A stretch of DNA of 64,000 nucleotides from Trissonchulus latispiculum. Lineage: Eukaryota; Nematoda; Enoplea; Enoplida; Ironidae. Position 1 is the first letter of the stretch; each line of letters starts with the position of its first letter. The position numbers and the translations under genes are program-made. Location: NCBI GenBank assembly GCA_030248195.1, contig JASAND010020162.1, positions 1 through 64,000 on the forward strand, in the 5' to 3' direction. Under the pieces are notes generated by a model, which worked only from the letters and a program-made list of their open reading frames with translations, did not search any database and was not told the DNA's origin. Shown here piece after piece: positions 34,733-47,090 of the stretch.

Positions 34733-36002
34733 TAGTATGGTTTCTATAGTTTGTAGATATATACTTACACTGTTTCTGTGATGGTTATACTGATTATTTG
34801 CATGACAGCACGTATAATTGGAATGGTAAGCAGAATATAATATACGAATTTTTTTGATAGTAAAAAGTTAGATATTTCTCGTAACAGAGGACGTTAGATA
34901 GACAAAAATATTGTGAGGAAATTTCATACTGAAAGATCAAAGACCTCTAAATGTTAGCAAACTAGTTTAGATTCTTTACCACTTTATATGGCACATGAGT
35001 ACTGTACCTGCATACGGGCGTTTAGGGAGGTTTACAATATGCAAAACTGTTTGTTTTTGACGTTTTTTTTGAATCTTCTGCCATTGCTAAAATTGCTGTA
35101 ATATCGGGTTTTAATTTATTCTAACCTCTTTGCTTTGATTTGCTTCTAAATGATTAGTTCTTCACCTTGTACAACCAGACACGTATACGTAGACAATTTG
35201 ACCATTTCTTGGTTATTAAGTCGTTTTAAAATGTAAAAAGTACTTTGGATTTTAGCGAAACATCGAATACGTGTTCCTTTTTATGCCAACTCTCGAAAAT
35301 ACACCACATTGTCACATAATTGTGTTCAAAACTTTAAAATCAAAGATACATTACGTTATAATGATATATATACTTAAATTTGTAATTGGCAAACAATATG
35401 TAACTGTGGAAGCGGCCACAGCTTGTGCTCCTTTAGCCAAGATAAGATGTTGTTGATATTGTAAATTGTTTAAAGTAAATTCGGAAAAAATATTAAAATC
35501 ATGATTTTAATGGTTGCATTATTTTCACTCAAAAATTATTGGATTTTGTTTTCGCGGACTTCAGGTTCTTTGTTAGCCTGGTAGAGGTTAGAGGTTGTTA
35601 GCCTGTATAAATGGATCCTGTAGTTTCTGTTTCTAGTTTACATAGTTCATGTTCTGTAATCTGCTGTTAAATAGTCATATGTTTAGATATAAATTTTTGT
35701 TTTGTAACTTCATCATTATATACATAATTTAGTTGATCCAATGCCAATTAAGCATTCAAGTGACTTATTTGTTATGAAATGTGAACTGAATTTTACGAAT
35801 GGTATTAAGTAAGCTCTGCTAAAAGTTTTAATAGTGCGAACAGGAGTTTATTTTTTTCACTAGTAATTTCTCCTTATTGCCGATTTTTTTGCTGTTGTCT
35901 ATGTTTATACTTTGTTTATTCTATTACTGGTGTAGCTTTGGATTTATTGGTGAAGTAAATTATACTTTTAGTTGCATTGATTAATTTTAATTTTTTTCCT
36001 AG
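34733..36002. other. No exon recognised
   Basis: This stretch should hold upstream exons or an intron of the next gene, but I could not support any exon. It is AT-rich with stops in all frames. Confidence 0.4.
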
Positions 36003-39000
36003 CAGAGCCAATATTGTTTAGCTTTAGGCTACAATCATAATTTATCAGTTTATCTTCCGCTGTTGAAAGCCTTAAAGCGTAATGCGTTTGTCAACTTTAG
36101 GTTGGATGTAAACCAGGTAATTTAACTACTTCGATTTATAATTACATACAATACTAGTCTGACTTACGACTTTGAGAAAAATTCGAAATTTGTTGCTACT
36201 CGACATTTTTTACATGTCCATATGTATGTTTTGAGCCAGAGCCATAAATGTCGACCGAATCCAGGAAAACTATATTCTTACTAGCTTTAATCTGGAATAA
36301 TGTATCTACAATTGAGTAAGCAATTTTACAAAAGAAATAAATGGCGGAGGAGTCGTTATTGGCGGCTTCTCTTCATTAGCTTGCTTAAGGGTGCTCCGGC
36401 CGTTCTCCCCTTTTTTGCAGGGGTGGCTCGCTACAAGAGGTTCGTCTTGGGAAGAATCCCCGAAATAAGCTAACAATAGTGGGAATTTGTATGCTACTGG
36501 CTACCCCCTACCAAGGGGTCCTTTTTGGAAATACATGAAGCTATCGTAATCCTGTGCTATATACCCGAGCCTAGGGAGATCTCTCCAGTGATTGGCACCA
36601 AATGGAGGAGGAATGTTTTGTCGAAACACACTTAAATATATACACACCAAAATGTTTAGTTTCAGAAGCAAAATTTTATTAATTTCATCAAAAGGTTTTG
36701 AATATAAAAACATTTGGGATTTTTTGCTCCTTCGGCACAATTTTTTCAAAGCGTCCATCTTCCATCTTTATTATGTTCATCTTCCCTTTCTTTCGTATTA
36801 TCCTCTTGATAACACTAAATAGTTTTCCGTTTTTTATTTTCTTGTACTGAGAATTTCTATCAAAATTTGCACTTTACAAAGTTCAAACTTGCTTTATTTA
36901 AGGTGGTGATTCCCTTTGGTCACAAAAGTTTGCACCATTATTACTCGTTCATTACTTGGAGTTAAGAAGCCATTTTTATATCAAAATGTAGCTTGACATT
37001 TTCTCTTTTTAATGCATGCAATGAAACTAATGTTGCTTTTCTAAAATATTTTTGACACATTTTAGAAGAAGTATGATTTTCCAGAATTTTCGCAGACTCA
37101 AGTAAATTTTTTCGCGAGACATCGGTTATATCATTCGATACCTCCATCAAATAGCTGGGGACGATTTTTTATTTATTGTGAAATCGCTCTTCGTTATAGA
37201 GAAATAAGCTGAAATGTGTGCGTAACCTGTATTTTGCATACTTTTTCCAAATTTGTCAAGCGATTACTTTAGCTGGAAAGCAGTAATCGGGGCAACTAAA
37301 AAAACGTCCCTGGGTATATTTGTGCAGAACTCATTTGTTCAGTAGCAGCCCTCCAACTTGCATGGTGAATGCTCCACAATCTTTGGAAAAAATTGGTCGT
37401 GTTTTTGCAAAAATTACATTTTTCATGATAGCAGCCCACGGGATAGCTGTTGGAAGACGATCATCCATCGAATGATTTGCCTCTGTGAGACCTTCAGATC
37501 GACGCCCTTAGTTTGATTTTCCGGCTTGTGCAGTTCAAGAAATGATCGATTATTTGATTTCTGCAAAAATGACAAGTTTTCGACGCCAAAACAAGAAAAT
37601 CGGCTATATCGCACGCTAGAGAAAAGAAAGTTGCTTTAAAAAGCAAAAATGTGAAGCTCAACGAGATCTTTCAAATGAATATAGTCATAACTGTATAGCT
37701 ACCGCCAAACTTTCAGAAATTTGGAAAAACCGCCCTGATCGAAAATCTCGAATTTTTGAATCGGGATTGCGCGGAGGGTGTTAGAACGCTAAAAGAATGT
37801 ATTTCGGAAAGTTTCGCCAAATTTCATCCTGATTTGCGCCGCCAACCAACAATTTGTGCCCAAAAGGAATCACCACCTTAAAATAAAAGATTTGAACGTT
37901 GCCGTTTAGATGGTTTTTAGCATTTTTTTAAAAAAATTGGGGCTTCAATTCAACTTCGAGGCTATGCATCAGAAACAATTTTACATGATTCTATAGCACA
38001 CCAGTCTTCTAAATCGCACTACAAGCCAGAGAATGTTTGCTGACTTCTCTATAGTGACTAAAAGTTGAAAGGAATGCTGTATGTCGTAAAAATCGTTCTG
38101 AATGAGTTAAAATCGCGAAAAATCTATTTTTAGGCAAAACATTTTCTTCTAGCAACTTCACACTTTTTCTTAGAAAAACTCACCGAAAAGCAGAGGTCCG
38201 AATTTGAAAAAATCCCTGTGCTTGAGTATATATACATGAAAAACTATCCCGAATCTAACTATGAGTTAGGTATATAATAAACTGCTCATTCAGAGCTGGA
38301 AGGGGGTCATGGGTAGCCGCGGGTCAGGTAGGGCATGAGTCAAAATGTGTGACCCGCGGGTCAAAGGTGGGGGAAAAGTGGTTCTGTGGGGGCTTAAAAA
38401 TGCCGCATGTTTTAATTGTCGGATTTACGAAAATTGATATCAATTCCCAAAATTTTGCATTTTCAGTTCAGTTGCTTTTCATCAAACTGCAGTCATGCTA
38501 AACTGATTTAAGGGGGGGGGTCGGTTTTTTGGGCGATTTTTCGACCTTCTCTGATTTTGCTCATTTTTACATATTTTGTACTCCCAATGGGTCCGCGAAA
38601 CAAGACTTGTGCGTTTTGCGCAATATTGCTTCTATCGTTCTGTATAGTCCTTCAAAGGTGAATCGGACATGTGTTAAACATAGGAAAATGAAAAAGTTAC
38701 GCTAAAAAGTTTGTGTCCAGAAAAGTTTTCGCTGTGTGAGAGACTCAGCTCTGAACTTTTTTCACACTTGTTAAGGACATAATGTCGAGTGCAGCGAGTG
38801 ACTGGTGCAATTCTGCTGAGAATTAAAATTTTGGCAAAGTTTTAAAATCAGAATTTGCGAAAATTCCGAGTTTGGCTATTTGCCAAAATTCCAATTCTCA
38901 ACAGAATTGCAACAAAGTCACTCGCTGCACTCTACATTATTCCTTAACAAGTGTGAAAAAAGTTCAGAGCTGAGTCTCTCACACAGCGAAAACTTTTCTG

Positions 39001-42000
39001 GACACAAACTTTTTAGCGTAACTTTTTCATTTTCCTATGTTTAACACATGTCGGATTCACCTTTGAAGGACTCTACAGAACGATAGAAGCAATATTGCGC
39101 AAAACGCACTTGTCTTGTTTCGCGGACACATTGTGAGTACAAAATATATAAAAATGAGCAAAATCGGAGAAGGTCGAAAAAGCGCCCAAAAAAGCGACCC
39201 CCCCCCTTAAGGTGGTGGTATCCTTTTGTGCAGTGCTTTTGTGATGATTTTTTGAAACGCTATAACTTTCGCAATTTTGGAAGATAGAAAGAGCTTTATA
39301 CATCGTTTTAAAGCTTATTATCTGTAGATTCACATGAGCTTACGAAACTGGCAAAATTAGCAAAAAAATGGCAGAAATCTTCAACGGTTCTGACATTTAA
39401 CAGGATGAATATAGACCAAACATTTTTGAACATCGATTTCTCAAAACTGAAGAAACGGCCAAAACTTTTTCTTGTGCTATCATGCAGAGGAGATATGGGC
39501 CGAGGGACGTTTTTTTGGATTTGGCTCAACAAGCCTCAATACTCCAGAAAATCCGGCAAATGTGCGGCGACACGAAATTTCGCAACTTTGAAGTCAGTTT
39601 TCTCGCAACTGGAGACGTTTTAGCCCAAACCAAGAAAAACGTCCCTCCGCAGAAGTGCGAAGTTCGATTCTGCCGAAAATCTCCGGAATCCGTCGAGTAG
39701 TTTTTGAGAAATCGATGTTCGAAACAAAATAATCGCAGTTTTGCCAAAATGGTTTTTCGGCCAAATCTCTAGCTGAAAGCAATAAAGTCTAGCTAATAGG
39801 CATTCATAAAATGTGCATTTGGACGATGTATCGACTGAGTATAACTAAGCCAATTTTGTCCTTAACATGCGGCAGTAATTTTGAAAATACTGATTTCCTC
39901 GAAAATGGCCATTTTTTGACCCTAAAAACAGTTTTTTGCTTATACTGACTTAACCACTGGAGATAGCTCAAAGGTTGTAAGAGCAAAAATGTTCATTTTC
40001 GAGTCCTCTTTCCAGCCATACCAACCAATCCCGTGTCTTGTCTACGTACTGGGAGCTTAAGGCCAAAAACCAAAACTTTCTTATCTTTTGGCCTAAGATT
40101 ACGGGACTGGTCCTAAAATGTTAAAGAGCACGGAAATAGGTTATTTCGTAAGTTTTAGCCCTTTGCGTAAAGGATTAAAGCCGTAGAAGTCAAAAATACC
40201 CGAAAGGAAACCAGCACCTTAAGGGGGGGGGGGTCCATTCTTGGACTTTCTCCGGTCTCGCTGATTTTTTACATATTTTGTTTTCCAAACGGTATATTGT
40301 AATGAGTTTTTAAAATTAAAGCCAGTCTTACGGTTGTCCAGTAATTGCTCCTCAAAGTTGCGGTTAGTGGGAAAAGTTGTCATTTTTTCGCGTGCGCCAA
40401 GAAAATCTCCCGACAAACATTGATGAATCTGGATAAATTTTACATAACGCTGAAATGTTAAACTGCGGTATCTTGGAATTAGAATTTTAAGTTAGGCCTT
40501 TAAATTTTTTGATTAAATTTTGAATGATTAAAATCTAACACGATTTTAGCATCGTGATAAATTTTAATCATTCAAAAATTTAAAATTTTAAAGGCCTAAA
40601 TTAAAATTCTAATTCCAAGGTACTGCAGCATTATGTTATGGTAATGTAAAATTTGGCCAGATTCATTAGTGTTTGTCGAGAGATTTTCTTGGCGCACTCG
40701 AAAAAGTGACAACTTTTTCCACTGCCTATGTTTAACACATGAAACCTCAACTCTGAGGTGAAATTACTCGACAACCGAAAAACTTGCGACTTTAATTGTA
40801 AAAACTCTAAAATATACCGTTTGTACAATAAAATATGGAAAAATCAGCGAGATCGGTCGAAAAAACTGCCCCCTCCCACGCCTTAAATAGCTAACATTCC
40901 CTATTATTATTATTTTATCTTGACCAAGATTTAGCCTTTGCGCATCATTTATAAAAAGTGGGTCATGTCGTCAAATAGTTTCCCTGCGGGTAGGTAACAG
41001 CTATGGGTCAAGTGTTTAGGGTCACGGGTCCGTGGGTCGGGTGCACATCAAAAATTTTAACCCACTTTCAGCTCTGTGTTCATTAGGTGGTTTGTTCATG
41101 CGCAAGTTTTATCTGCTTCAAGCTGAGAACTTTAACAGAACATTTGATTTTTATTTAGTGTTCTGTGGAAGCTTTCTTATGTTATCAGATCAATGACCTT
41201 AAAGGTGCCCGATATGGATTGGCTCAGAAACGTTTTCATGCAGTAAGTCCACTAGATAGATTTTTTCCTAAATTGGTGTAAAATGCTCCATAATTAACTC
41301 ACTGCGATTAAATCCACTGCTTCGAACTGATGTTGTAGACTTGCAAAATGAGTAGTAAATCGAGAAAGAAAAAGAGTCGTCGTCGATACAGAGATTCGGC
41401 CGGTGCTCAGTGGAAGGGTTACAGTTATAAACCTGACTATCAAGGGCAGACTCAGGCTGACACCAGAGCTTTACAACAGTTCTTCCAACAGTAAGTCGTT
41501 AAACCTGTGTCAGCTTGGTAACAGATATTTCATTTTTCAGTCTTACTTATAGCTTAATTTTTATTTTTAATTTATCGTTAATTCATATCAGTACACGAAT
41601 TTAGATTCAGTATATATGTTTGGACTGTTGTCCTTATATACTTATACGTAATGAAAGGATATACTGTATATAATTTCCCAATGCTAATTGTTAGCACTTC
41701 TAAGAAGACCATAGAAATTTGTTATCTTGTTACCCGTTTCGCGGTTTTTGCCTTATATTGGCTAAATGCTGTTACTAAAATTCGGTGTTAAATTAGAATA
41801 TACTGGCATATTGGCAAATACTGTAAATATTAGCAAACAATAGTCACTGTATCTACTTTACACAAAACCAGTGAATTACCTATATCAACACAATTACGTA
41901 TACTTGTCTGTGTAAAGAGTTTTAGTGTATATTGTTAAATTTAACCAAATCGAATTTTCATTCTGTAGTCACCACCACGAATTGCTCGGTTCTGGAGATC

Positions 42001-42023
42001 TGCCAGTTGTAATCTTTGACTAA
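36003..42023 (+). CDS. Unrecognised gene, last four exons
   Basis: Exons: 36003-36116 (phase 0 start, after TTTTTTTCCTAG), 41159-41242, 41339-41490, 41969-42023 (stop TAA). They encode 134 residues and all phases agree. The first exon is hydrophobic and helical in look (NHNLSVYLPLLKALKRNAF). The second continues with FLCYQINDLKGARYGLAQKR. The third has the basic run KSRKKKSRRRYR, a likely nuclear localisation signal, then Gln-rich sequence. The last has HHHH and ends GSGDLPVVIFD. Two AATAAA signals lie about 95 bp downstream. I do not recognise the family. The 5-kb first intron is packed with TTAA-bounded elements. Confidence 0.6.
36370..36625. mobile_element. MITE family M1, decayed copy
   Basis: Resembles M1 in order: a GGCTTCTCTTC..TTGC block, GGTGCTCCGGCCG, G/C-runs with CCAAGGGG words, and TGTTTTGTCGAA near the other side. 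The outer inverted ends are lost. Confidence 0.5.
36902..37877. mobile_element. TTAA-bounded element, family A
   Basis: Flanked by TTAA at 36898-36901 and 37878-37881. Inverted ends GGTGGTGATTCC with further matching to about 20 bp. TTAA duplications are typical of piggyBac and Kolobok transposons; no transposase is encoded, so the superfamily is open. Inside the first intron of the gene ending at 42023. Confidence 0.75.
38512..39206. mobile_element. TTAA-bounded foldback, family B copy 1
   Basis: Two arms of about 330 bp in near-perfect inverted repeat with a short AT-rich centre near 38845-38880. The ends start with GGGGGGGGGTCG and then TTTTTTGGGCG. Flanking TTAA lie at 38508-38511 and 39207-39210. 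No coding capacity. Confidence 0.85.
39211..40218. mobile_element. TTAA-bounded element, family A-like
   Basis: It begins GGTGGTGGTATCCTTTTG immediately after the TTAA that ends the previous element. It ends with the complement of GGTGCTGGTTTCCTTTCGGG, followed by TTAA at 40219-40222. The TIR is imperfect. The first 270 bp match the reverse complement of 50143-50389. No transposase. Confidence 0.8.
40223..40882. mobile_element. TTAA-bounded foldback, family B copy 2
   Basis: Inverted arms of about 300 bp, more diverged than copy 1, with G-run/C-run ends. The flanking TTAA at 40219-40222 is shared with the preceding element, and the far TTAA is at 40883-40886. A shared core word, ACATATTTTGT, occurs in both family B copies. 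Confidence 0.75.
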
Positions 42024-42116
42024 GCCAGCTGGGATAGCCAGATCTTTTGTAGAGTGGATAGGCAGGCGGGACAGCTACTTCAGACAGTTCACATTCTGGA
42101 TCTGATGGGCTAAACA

Positions 42117-42128
42117 AATAAAAATAAA
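42117..42128 (+). promoter_or_regulatory. Polyadenylation signals
   Basis: Two adjacent AATAAA hexamers lie about 95 bp after the stop at 42021-42023. This agrees with the end of the preceding gene. Confidence 0.6.
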
Positions 42129-42129
42129 G

Positions 42130-43585
42130 CTGAATTGCTTTATTTTAAGTCCACGGATCTGAAAAGATTTTTCAATGTTAAAATGCTAAAGAAAAAGATA
42201 GGTTCAGTATTCAAAGTATAAAAACTTCATACATTTGCTATGAAATGATTTACGGCCCAGGTTTCAGTTTGATCAGCTGAGCTAAGTAATACATATCCGC
42301 AGTGGCCGAATCTTCCTAATGTTTTTGGGTAACATTGATTAGCTTTAGCCATAACTAACTAACTAAGAATTTATTGTGATTAACAAGTAGCCATACAGAA
42401 TAATGCGAATACAAGTAGAAAATATAAGTAGAAAATAGGCTATTTTCGTGGTACTAGCTTTGTAGGCAATCTGACTTCCCTCCATTCTTGATACCCGGGG
42501 GAAGGGTGCTCCCTCCACTTTACCAGCACCCGCCGTCCCCCTTCTTTCGCCGAAAGTTTCCCAGGTTATGTACATATCTCCATCCTCCATTTACGTATGG
42601 TAAACCCAGATATGTAGAGTATTCCCGTGTACAAGTTAGCTTTAGCTTCCTACCTTAGCTTCGTAAGGCTCACTCACTTGCATGGTGCTGCTTCCTGTGT
42701 ATCAGCCCGGACTGTTGGTAATAGGAGGCAAGCCAAAAATAGAGCAACAGCTAGACATTTACCAATGTTTGATACCTCCATCCCATTCATTCTGGACTTC
42801 TAACACAGTTTAATGTCTGATGTCTAGAATGTAATAGCAGTTTGCGCCATAAAAGTTAAACACCACTAAAGGGCCTCAACCTCAACAACCGTAGAAACTT
42901 TTCAGACCTTCTAAGCACCTTCTCTCCCTCTATGATCATGCAATTACTTTGAGTGCAAAAAGTATATATAGACAGTACAAAACTGTTCAAATACTTCTAG
43001 AGCTCAAATTCAACCATCTAACCAAGGCTACACCGGTATTATTTATATACTAAACAAGAGTTGAAGTCGTTGAAGTGTCAAAAAGTATAAACTCAACCCT
43101 AAAAGAGACCAAACCATATAACTAACACAGTTGAAATGATAGCGGAAAGCATTTATGTATATATCTACTTTTGATAACAATACCACAGAAGTAAGACTCG
43201 TAGTTTCTTTTGTTGCATTGTTAGGCTGTTAGATGCTAATACTAAACAAAGTGGATTATTAGATTAAAAATGACATAATGAAGCACTTGGTCAGCGTCGT
43301 TAGTGTTTTGAGTTACAGTCTTGTTTGTTACTGAAGTAAGATATATTATGCTTGAATGCGCGTAGTTGTTGGTTAGACAGACGCTTTCAAAGGTAACTTT
43401 AGGATGTCTCGTTCGGTATGGTAATTGTCAGATTTTTGCTCTTTATATAGTTTGCTGGCTTGATGTATAATATGTAGTGAAAAATTACGATTTAGAAGGG
43501 GACAACATCTCCAGAAAAGTAAGTGTAAAAAGAAAGATGATCTCCCCTTCCTATTATTTTAGTAGCAAAAGTTCATAATATATAA
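42130..43585. other. No gene recognised
   Basis: Short frames only. No repeat with clear ends was found. Confidence 0.4.
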
Positions 43586-44585
43586 CTGGTTTTTTCCTAG
43601 GCAGAAATTTCTTGGGGAGTCTGGGGGATCTCCCCCAGGTTTGGAGGGGGGCACAGATTTCTGGGAGTTGGTGGGGAGAAAACTTTTTCGAAAAATGCTT
43701 AAAAATATTGACTCCGATCAGATCCCTAGTCAGATCGACATAAGCCATAGCGATATAGTTTTTGCTGCTGAGCTAAAAATTATGCTTAGACTTGTACAAT
43801 TTGTAGCCTAATTTTAAGCTTAAAATAGCAAACAAAGCCCTAAAAATCCGACGAAGCCGGAACAGATTTTGACAATTTACCCTAAAACCCCTATTTTTCC
43901 GGTCACTATTGGGTTCTGAGGAGGCCGAAATCTTGGGGAGATTCTAGGATTGCTGGGGGCCCTCCACTCCTCCCCCGGTAGGAATAAGCTAGCATAAGAG
44001 TATGACAGCTGCTGCCATATACTCTGTGTATTATAAGCTTGAGACGTATTCTAAATGCTAACGGTTTACCTTGTCCCTTCAAATTGGTACCCAGTCGAAA
44101 CGGGGGTTCACTCTCTCTATGCTTGTGTGTTAAAGCTCGAAAACACTAGCAGTAGGTGCACGTGTTTTGGGTCTGTTTCGATCTTTAGAACACAAGCATA
44201 GCGGGTGAATTTGTTTGATTCACTAGAGTCCAATTTGCGGGGGGTAGCTAGCTTGCAGAGGATGTGTCAAGCTTATAATACATAGAGTATGCCAGCTGTC
44301 ATGTTATTATCAAGAGTATATATTATCAAGGGTAAATAATGATAAAAGTATATATGCCACCGGGCAAGCTCAATTTTTTGTCCTTTTTAGCATCTTTTAG
44401 TTATTTTATGCTTAAGTTTAGGTTAAAAGTAGTTAAATTTTTTGCTCAGCAGCAAAAAATAGCTGTTTTTAAGCATTTTCGAAATAATTTTCTCCCCCTC
44501 GCCGAAACCCGTTCCCCCCAGACCTGTGTGACCCGCCCCCCAGACTTCCCCCCTCCCCAGAAATTTTTGTCTAGGAAAAAGCCAG
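43586..44585. mobile_element. Long foldback element with nested foldback
   Basis: Outer inverted arms of about 200-250 bp (43586-43840 and 44380-44585) begin CTGGTTTTTTCCTAG. Between them lies a second inverted structure at about 44000-44312 (arms around AAGCTTATAATACA and GTATG.CAGCTG, with an inner pair around CTATGCTTGTGT). This looks like one MITE inserted in another. A single-arm relative is at 23751-24000. No target duplication was fixed. Confidence 0.65.
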
Positions 44586-45039
44586 CATACCAAATTTTTT
44601 CGTTGGGACTTCGTTGGCGAAAATGCCAGCAAAAATTCGATTTTTGATTTTTTGAACCATGCTATTGTTTTTAGTCTGATAAAATAGAGCTTGTTTAGTG
44701 GCATACGCTAATCATTATGTATATACTCTTGGTATTATGTATATATATATACTCTTGCACGCAAGTTGCTATCCGTTTGAGTGAGAGTTTTTATTTTGCA
44801 TCTGTGAGCCCAAATGTATAGAAGGCGCCTCCTCCCGCCCCACCCCGCTAAAGTATATAAACCCAGTTTCAAAGATTTATTTAGTGAAAACATGAAAGTT
44901 TTCAGTAAGTTTTGACAATAATAAAAATCAAATCATCATTCAGTTTCGTAAATCTAAAACCGGACATAATTTGTTTTATAGAATTAGCACTGTTTGGAAT
45001 TCATTGTACGCAATATATACGCATCAGCATCGTTGTGAC

Positions 45040-45173
45040 AGATGTAATATATACTTGTTGTATTTGGACGCGGCATCGGGGTGCTGGGCGGCCGCAGGGC
45101 TAAATCACGTCTTTGTAATAAAAAATAACACATATATACATACTAACACGGCGTGATTCGCTCGGGTTTAATT
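45040..45173 (+). repeat. Dispersed hairpin repeat R3, copy 1
   Basis: It shares with 57973-58093 the ordered blocks AGATGTAATA, TTGGACGCGGCATCGGGG, GGCGGCCGC-like sequence, AAATCACG, TACTAAC and GCGTGATTCGCTCGGGTTTA. The AATCACG and CGTGATT parts can pair. No protein frame is preserved. Confidence 0.65.
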
Positions 45174-45717
45174 AAAAAAAAGAAAATTAATTGTTCAAAA
45201 GTATTCCATTGTGTTTAGAGTTAAGCTAAATCATTGAAAAGCAAAAAATCTGCAAATCACGATTTGGCGATTAAGCCCATGTTTATAGTATGAAGTAAAT
45301 TCTAGGGTCAGGCCATAACTATGTATTGAAAAAGAAATGCACGTGACATGCGTGCGGTCTGGTAATACATGCATTGGCTAAAGGAAATGCCAGGTTAAGT
45401 ACATAGTCTGTACTCTGCAGTGCTTCAGTATTCCCTTTCAGTTAAATAGGGACTGTTTTACGTAACATTAGCAGTCTCAAAACTTATTAGTCGGCTCTGA
45501 TCTTTAAAACTTTGAAAACGTTTATTGTTTTTCATTGAACAACTTTCTTTTTGCCTTTTCGCTCTCCTCGTCTGAGGTTATGGATTCACTGAAGCAAACG
45601 GAAACATACCATTAAATGTCGCCATATGTGAGTTACACCGCCAACTTAGGTTAAAAGTTGAGACTGTGCTCCATTTATTATTTAATTGAGTTTTGTGTTG
45701 GTTGAGCGTGCGCGCGC

Positions 45718-45940
<223 letters not shown>

Positions 45941-46259
45941 GGTGCACAGAAAGTTCTTAAGATTTTAAGCTTGCGAAGTTCTAGATGATTTTAAGCTTGC
46001 GTAGAAAGATCTTGTGCAGGGCAGTGACTTCTGTAGAAATACTAAAATTTCAGGAAAACTGTAGAATTGGTGAAATTAGCATTATTCTACAGTTTTTCTG
46101 ACATTTTCAAAAATTCTATAGAATTTTGTTTTACTTTCAGATAAATTGCCAAAACGACAGTTTATATATATACTATGTAAGTCAGCGTTACAAACTGTAA
46201 AAGCTGGCCACAATCTTATTAATTAAAACATTTGAAACTAACTGAAGCCAACAGCAGGA

Positions 46260-46650
46260 ACACCTGCGGAATTTGGGCCAGTATAAACTGCAAACGCAGA
46301 CCAGCAGAATTTTTGACCCTGACCAAGGTCACGTGATCCTAGACCAAGTCACTTCAGCATGCAAAATTACTACGCCAAATTGTTTGGCGCGCTGTGCTTA
46401 CTAGAGCAATATAACACCAAATTCCTTGCTTCCTGGAGTTAATAAACAGCTTTAGGAGAATTGGCTAGTGTAGCCACAAATTTTGTTAACGAAAATTTTT
46501 GACTCTCGCTACGCAAGGGCTGTCGGCTTGAAAATTGCACCACATATAGAGGGGGTCATTACCAGTTGACACATACCAAAATAATTTCGATCAGACTTCA
46601 TTTGCGAAATGGCAGGAAAACTTCGATTTTTGATTTTTAAACCTTGTTAT
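46260..46650. repeat. Dispersed repeat R4, copy 1
   Basis: It matches the reverse complement of 54950-55400 in the same block order: a GTCACGTGA block, AAATTGTTTGG, TGCTTACTAGAGCAA, AGGGCTG, GGTCATTACC and GATCAGACTTCATTTGC. The copies are diverged. Confidence 0.6.
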
Positions 46651-46724
46651 TTGTACATTGTCAGAAAAGTAGACATTTAATGCAATAAAATTAAATTAAA
46701 TTTTAATTATATATGGTATATACC

Positions 46725-47090
46725 AGCGTCTGCTTATTACCGACCATACTGCATGTTTTACACCAAAATCTGCAAGCCCTCTACGTAATACATTTTATAC
46801 CGGAGACTACTTTAATTGTTGTCTGGCCTACGTTTTATAGCCTAGCGTGCATTTTATATCAGGGTCAGTAAGTCTGCTCAAAAGTCTGCATTTTATACCC
46901 AAGTCTGCATTTTATAACCCGGTCTGCAAGTCTGCTCAAAAGTTTGCATTTATACCCAAGTCTGCATTTTATATTTTTAGTACGGCCTGCGTCTGCTTTT
47001 TATACCCGAGTCTGTGTCTGCATCAAAATCTGTGTTTTATACCCCAGTCTGCTGGTCTGCGTCTGCGTCTGCATTTTATACTGGCCCTGG
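46725..47090. repeat. Array of GTCTGCATTTTATACC words
   Basis: Irregular array of 16-20 bp words around GTCTGC and ATTTTATACC, at least ten times in one orientation. Possible ends (CCAGCGTCTGC; CTGGCCCTGG) are not convincingly inverted. It fits the word-rich element design seen elsewhere in the window. Confidence 0.6.

Noticed and set aside
43340..43393. Possible first exon of the PDCD6-like gene (reads ..RRFQ with a GTAACT donor in the right phase)
   Set aside because: An in-frame stop lies just upstream, there is no ATG, and the distance and residues give no real support.
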